Assembly: GCA_024403615.1 (NCBI GenBank)
Contig: JAKSRM010000002.1
Location: 62,001-126,000 of the forward strand
Length of the DNA: 64,000 bases
Direction: 5' to 3'
Source: Lachnospiraceae bacterium
GTDB taxonomy: Bacteria > Bacillota > Clostridia > Lachnospirales > Lachnospiraceae
The first letter of the stretch is position 1. Each line of letters begins with the position of its first letter. This document shows positions 61,901 to 64,000 of this stretch, piece by piece. Made by a program: the position numbers and the translations under genes. The notes under the pieces are model-generated. The model saw nothing but the letters and a program-made list of their open reading frames with translations, did no database searches and had not been told where the DNA came from.

Positions 61901-64000
61901 TTCCATCTTCAAGCTGTGTTGGAACTGTTGTCCATGTAGTACCATCGGTTGAATACTCAACTGCCATCTCAAGGCTTACTGGCAAAGCATCTAAATTAAT
62001 CAGTTCCTGAAGCTGAGTTTTTGTCAGTGCACTATCCTGGCTGTTATTCTTCCAGTTCTTGTAAACCATAATGTCGGTTGTATCAAGAGTATTCTTAACT
62101 TTGGCAGATTTTGTTTCCTTATCCGCTAAGGTTACACCATTGCCTTCATAAGAAATGCTGTAGTTATCAACCTTTGTCTCAACAACCCGATACTGAACCT
62201 TATCTGTCGTATTCTTGTTGTAGTATACTGGCAGATTTTCCCATGCTACTGTGGAAGCGGTTCCGTCCGCATTAATAATAATTGTCTGTTTAGCTGCGGA
62301 GGTTGTATATACACCATTATCTGGATACAGACCATCTGCGTCTAAAGCTTTCTGTGAAATTGCAGTCCAGTTTCCAGAACCAAGTTTGTACTGAAGAGTA
62401 ACTTCTACAGAACCTGTACGTGTAAGTTCTTTCCAAAGGTCATCTCCAAGCCATTCTTTTGTCGCATTAACCGTACCACGCTGTGGAACATAAGTATTGA
62501 TTGCATTAATCGTAATGGATGTTCCAGACTCAAATGTTCCACTTGCAGTTTCTGGATCATAGGAAATGGTATATTCTCCTACTTTTCCTGAGGAAGCATT
62601 TGTTGAGCCAAGCTTAATCTCTTCAACGGTGTAAGTTGCTAAAGCACTCTTATCATGATTCCATTTTGGAAGCTGTGAATAACTTGCAGACCAATTGTTA
62701 GCTGATAATGTAGTAGTTGATGAGTAATTAACGTTTACACCAGTTACTTTAACAGTAATTGTAGCTTCTCGGCCTTCACGGTTTGCTTCGTCTTTCCAGA
62801 TTTTCTTAATATTAAGCGTACCGTATTCATATTCATTCTTAACAGAGAAGGTAGGATTTGTAGAGCCATCCCAGCTTAATACAGCTCCATCCGTTACGGT
62901 AAAGTTACCAATAACATTTCCGCTTCTAGACTGAATATCACCACTCTTATATTTTACAGAAAGCTCTGTTACACGATATTTATACGTATTTCCAGTTGCA
63001 TCATAACGAGGCAGCTTTCCTTGTACCGTTAATCCGGCATAATCATTATAAGAATTAAATACAAAGTGTCCTTCGCTCTGTCCATCCTGTAATACAAATG
63101 GATAAACCTTCCAATCGTCATCGGTTGGATTTGCAGCGGAAGTGTACTCCAGGAGCATTTCCATCGTCTGTGGAAGAGCATCCAAATTAATTCTGGTCTG
63201 GATCTGAGCTTTGCTTAAAGAACCACTATTCCAAGTCTTCTTAACAACAAACGGTGTTGACTTTAAGGTATTGGTAATCGTACCTGTATAAGACATCTTT
63301 GCATCTGTCATGGAATAAGTCAGAGTTCCGCTAGTATTGTTAGCACCATAGTTTCCATTATCCGGAGTCAACGTCTCTTTTACGCGGTACTTGATTAATT
63401 CTGGAGTTCCATCAACAGAATTGTCTTTCCAATATTTGTACAGATGGTACCAATGAACGGTCTTAGAAGAATTAATCTTCTTAAGATCTGCTGTATCAAA
63501 GGTTACGGTCTGACTAGCAACAGGTGCCGGTTTATCTGCAGTAATTGTTGTATCTGCAGGATCGTAGAAGTTACCAATGGTAGCTGCAGTCATATCAACC
63601 CACTTCTGAGTTGTACGATCATAGTACTGAAGGGTAAATTCTACGGTTGGACGAAGGGTATCGCCCCAGAACTCATTTTCACCAGCCCACTTCTTCGTTG
63701 CTGCCAGATCAATGGTCTTTCTATCTGTCTTCTTCAGCGTATTGCTGAGATTCAGATAATAAGCATCATCTTTTGCACTGTAGATAATCTTATTGTTTTC
63801 ATCTAACCATTTGTACTCATACTCTGCCGGTGTAGTTCCCTGTGCCGTCTTTTCTGAGAATTTCTCTGAAATGTCATAGTTTGTGCTGTTCAGTTCTACC
63901 ACACTAATATTTGGAAGGTAGAAGTAATCAGACATGTAAACACTGTCGCTATTGCCTTTTGTAGTCAGAGTGTATTTGAAGGATTCTCCTGTTGCTTTAG
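55992..64000 (-). CDS. Giant Cna-B repeat surface adhesin, sortase-anchored (N-terminus beyond the window)
   Basis: At least 2,668 residues; the frame is open to the right edge, so the ATG at 63935 is internal. I count 18 Cna-B modules after a 72-residue tail of an upstream domain. Every module keeps the isopeptide triad: Lys in K-x-W, Glu in YxVxE, and Asn near its end (mostly NT). The modules follow a strict A-B-C order repeated six times: A types have LQY and usually a TTS motif, B types RVSE/RVxELS, and C types usually DExNR. Triads start at nt 63719, 62477, 61295, 60005, 58781 and 57584. The end has a Pro/Glu-rich stretch, VKTGD (56094-56108), a membrane helix and RRKKRNK. It should form a long, stiff, protease-resistant stalk on the cell wall. 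Confidence 0.9.
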   Translation of the reverse strand, partial: KATGESFKYTLTTKGNSDSVYMSDYFYLPNISVVELNSTNYDISEKFSEKTAQGTTPAEYEYKWLDENNKIIYSAKDDAYYLNLSNTLKKTDRKTIDLAATKKWAGENEFWGDTLRPTVEFTLQYYDRTTQKWVDMTAATIGNFYDPADTTITADKPAPVASQTVTFDTADLKKINSSKTVHWYHLYKYWKDNSVDGTPELIKYRVKETLTPDNGNYGANNTSGTLTYSMTDAKMSYTGTITNTLKSTPFVVKKTWNSGSLSKAQIQTRINLDALPQTMEMLLEYTSAANPTDDDWKVYPFVLQDGQSEGHFVFNSYNDYAGLTVQGKLPRYDATGNTYKYRVTELSVKYKSGDIQSRSGNVIGNFTVTDGAVLSWDGSTNPTFSVKNEYEYGTLNIKKIWKDEANREGREATITVKVTGVNVNYSSTTTLSANNWSASYSQLPKWNHDKSALATYTVEEIKLGSTNASSGKVGEYTISYDPETASGTFESGTSITINAINTYVPQRGTVNATKEWLGDDLWKELTRTGSVEVTLQYKLGSGNWTAISQKALDADGLYPDNGVYTTSAAKQTIIINADGTASTVAWENLPVYYNKNTTDKVQYRVVETKVDNYSISYEGNGVTLADKETKSAKVKNTLDTTDIMVYKNWKNNSQDSALTKTQLQELINLDALPVSLEMAVEYSTDGTTWTTVPTQLEDGKDAGHFTFNTLNDYAGKEVAAKLPKSTATGVAIKYRVIELSATYASGTVTRNNTTIGNLTVTDSDPATWTDPATKPSFTLTNTYESGEIKVQKAWNDENNRDQLRDAITVKLTGVNVNKTLEAVLTGNLTSNTGLSYTWKNIPSKDHNGNPATYKVEEIKIGNTVVTDGKAGEYTVSYSPQSGVMSGGKLTLNINNRHNPAKGSITAEKEWDVPEYWYKQVVPDSVTVKLQYKNAQGVWTDITKQDTVPYTNEGIYTTSNPKQTIEYFSSTENWNYAQWNNLPVYFDNEQTKVQYRVVEDSVDGFTIKYSFTADGVELVKDASEPVETTVTNTMDSTTLSIHKDWALNGADEELVLPDSITFKVEYGVEDEDGAVATWKALSNYNYTEVVAGEKTEVTGKTDDYGKVTINKPTEDILKWTEVLFEGLAKVDADGNNYSYRVSEVEVTFGTKTVTVSGQFAEDGTTYIINSAGSFGNTDSKVETASDDGGFAATAVNSLSVGNVSAEKIWDDEDNRDNSRLSSIAFQLYRDGAAYGTAVTLTAGTDGKWADEIKHTWNNVPLYRDDATSHTDAYKSVYTVKETATWKDGQTYTTYYSVGTGDKNTDYTKATVNAAADADDAQITVTNHYEPKLGKVNASKLWNDVENYYNTRPGTIYFKLQYRVDGTDTWADVVKKDNKNYPDDGVYTTSAIVQEIDVAAKTAEQKKVAVWENVPYFTNEGTAVYYRVVETDEDGNILTSPAYDNYMVSYSYDVNGETFTEEVSELNQTVTNTMQENSLELTKVWEGDDTWKQLVRPQSVTFLVEYKIKGSTDEFEAFNSKDGQIKMGQITVKADGNWSAKVEKIPFNYEIRVSEAYITFDGNKVYADEGSFTTKDNGSTWTPDGKVGAYTAKVDVSYNVEKALWTAAAKNTLETGEIDVQKEWIDANNRDGFRDEIKVKLHRNESVLGKTSDKVIDTVVLNSRAWSHEWKNLPIYTIDGTKATYYVEEDLSEKPVVDEKYDTTYTLGSGTPTTTAAGAKTELDATASKQITIDNTHVPEVLSFDVTKYWDDNTNYYGLRDASIQLLLQYSVDGGQTWVDANASNSIVIENKKIADRPEGNADDGTKIFSASANEQTLTGNAKSNTWSKDEWKDLSAYVLVNGVSTKVQYRVVEKDHPGYVVTDSNAVTVDTEETASHVDIKNTLDKPSKVKVHKNWDLSEDILDTYKEVLPDSIEVQLQYSADNGQTWTNVPYYGTATLTENNNWSAEFSKGLRNNYKYRVVEVSMTWGDKTVEVKDPTGAVVYATEGEIGNFDYTSATTPTTEGGETTYQTELTNKLSTTYLSVVKNWKDEENRDNLRQGLVLNLYRDMPTDVAEEDKAAYLIATGVITTETQNVVTWENLPTYKNGSDTEPSVYTIEEILDGETVGTYTTTAPKTVSIDPSNGKGAIDISNIHYPNKGDITAIKYWEDYDNFYDEREEIYLTLMYRTSDEEAWAPVTKDELITDDPEIEGDLYDDGDVHTTSETTQKLEVEYDEEGKIVNVQSATWEDLPKVVNLDWDEDPTPVIYKVVETNEEGKKILQPGKYGNYTITYGSENGSVFTEDEEGNLEPITQDITNTYDVTELTVQKIWTGDEDEWAQLARPAKVTFYIEKATKVEEDEETGLYIDIWEPVNTPDGETVVDGYITVTEETGWAATITDLQLAGELFAYYRVSEAFIEYEDGTVAEVAVGDFLVGDDGSTMIRGRLTWTGTNNVGAYNGTVVTEELFDDEGSFIGWGAVAENVLPTGKLKVTKEWQDEDDLYERRPTKIKIQLYRDGKPYGDPVEIVENGKKWEYEWDNLPVFTDDPSDEDTKSVYYVEEEVPKDYHVAYITDAGEVKRAADATVELDYVAPEPSIEPEDPEVPEVPEVPILTATMDPEEPIVPEDPEEPEEPREAETVIITIRNTLDEDVKTGDGSNPALWVVTMLASLTLGTTAGLFSMRRKKRNK

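Noticed and set aside
55999..63806. Several plus-strand open frames opposite the giant adhesin
   Set aside because: They are shadows of the repeat-coding strand without ribosome sites or recognisable domains.

Overview
The window reads as a chromosomal segment of an anaerobic, low-GC Gram-positive bacterium of the class Clostridia. The evidence is an HrcA/CIRCE heat-shock locus, good Shine-Dalgarno sites, sigma-A promoters with 17-bp spacers, a YdjGHI-like envelope cluster, sortase-type surface proteins and a nearly complete Wood-Ljungdahl carbonyl-branch operon. That operon points to an acetogen or an organism with acetyl-CoA synthase chemistry. The species cannot be named from the sequence. 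Most genes are on the minus strand.

Layout. 1-1753: grpE (cut by the window edge) and hrcA behind a CIRCE promoter. 1817-7651: an orphan prepilin peptidase, then a surface-polymer cassette made of a CDP-glycerol-type transferase, a YidC insertase fused to a sulfatase-type phosphotransferase domain, and a stand-alone paralogue of that domain. 7666-10036: a sodium/solute symporter and a lipoprotein, preceded by a leader with a tyrosine-rich 18-codon peptide and a terminator (a candidate ribosome-mediated attenuator). 10062-19544: DUF3786 and DUF6125-like proteins, a LysM lipoprotein, an RNA uracil methyltransferase, PcrA, YerC and the YdjGHI-like trio. 19726-24411: MgtE, a polysaccharide deacetylase, a MATE exporter and a cold-shock protein.

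24456-33439 holds the acetyl-CoA synthase operon in the order cooC, acsD, acsC, acsE, acsB, small orf, acsV (RACo), DUF3786. The CO dehydrogenase subunit acsA is absent. Beside it, 33525-36129 is a tightly overlapping six-gene operon with CooT, a CsoR/RcnR-type sensor with an H-C-H-C metal site, a histidine-rich protein and a methyltransferase. It probably supports nickel handling for the Ni enzyme next door. It diverges from hslO, and the two promoters share one palindrome. The neighbouring copper ATPase lacks its nucleotide-binding domain and carries a C-terminal CopZ domain with its own internal ribosome site.

39553-55891: a nitroreductase, a small sortase-type surface protein, TrkH/TrkA, an exactly symmetric array of six 13-bp repeats at 42-bp spacing, tRNA-Gly, AzlCD, a CofE-like ligase, a permuted GH3 glucosidase, an ArsB/NhaD-type transporter behind a probable manganese riboswitch, pyruvate kinase and an iron/cobalamin-type ABC importer whose ribosome site can be masked by its leader. 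55992-64000 is one giant sortase-type adhesin with 18 Cna-B modules in six A-B-C triads. It runs off the right edge.
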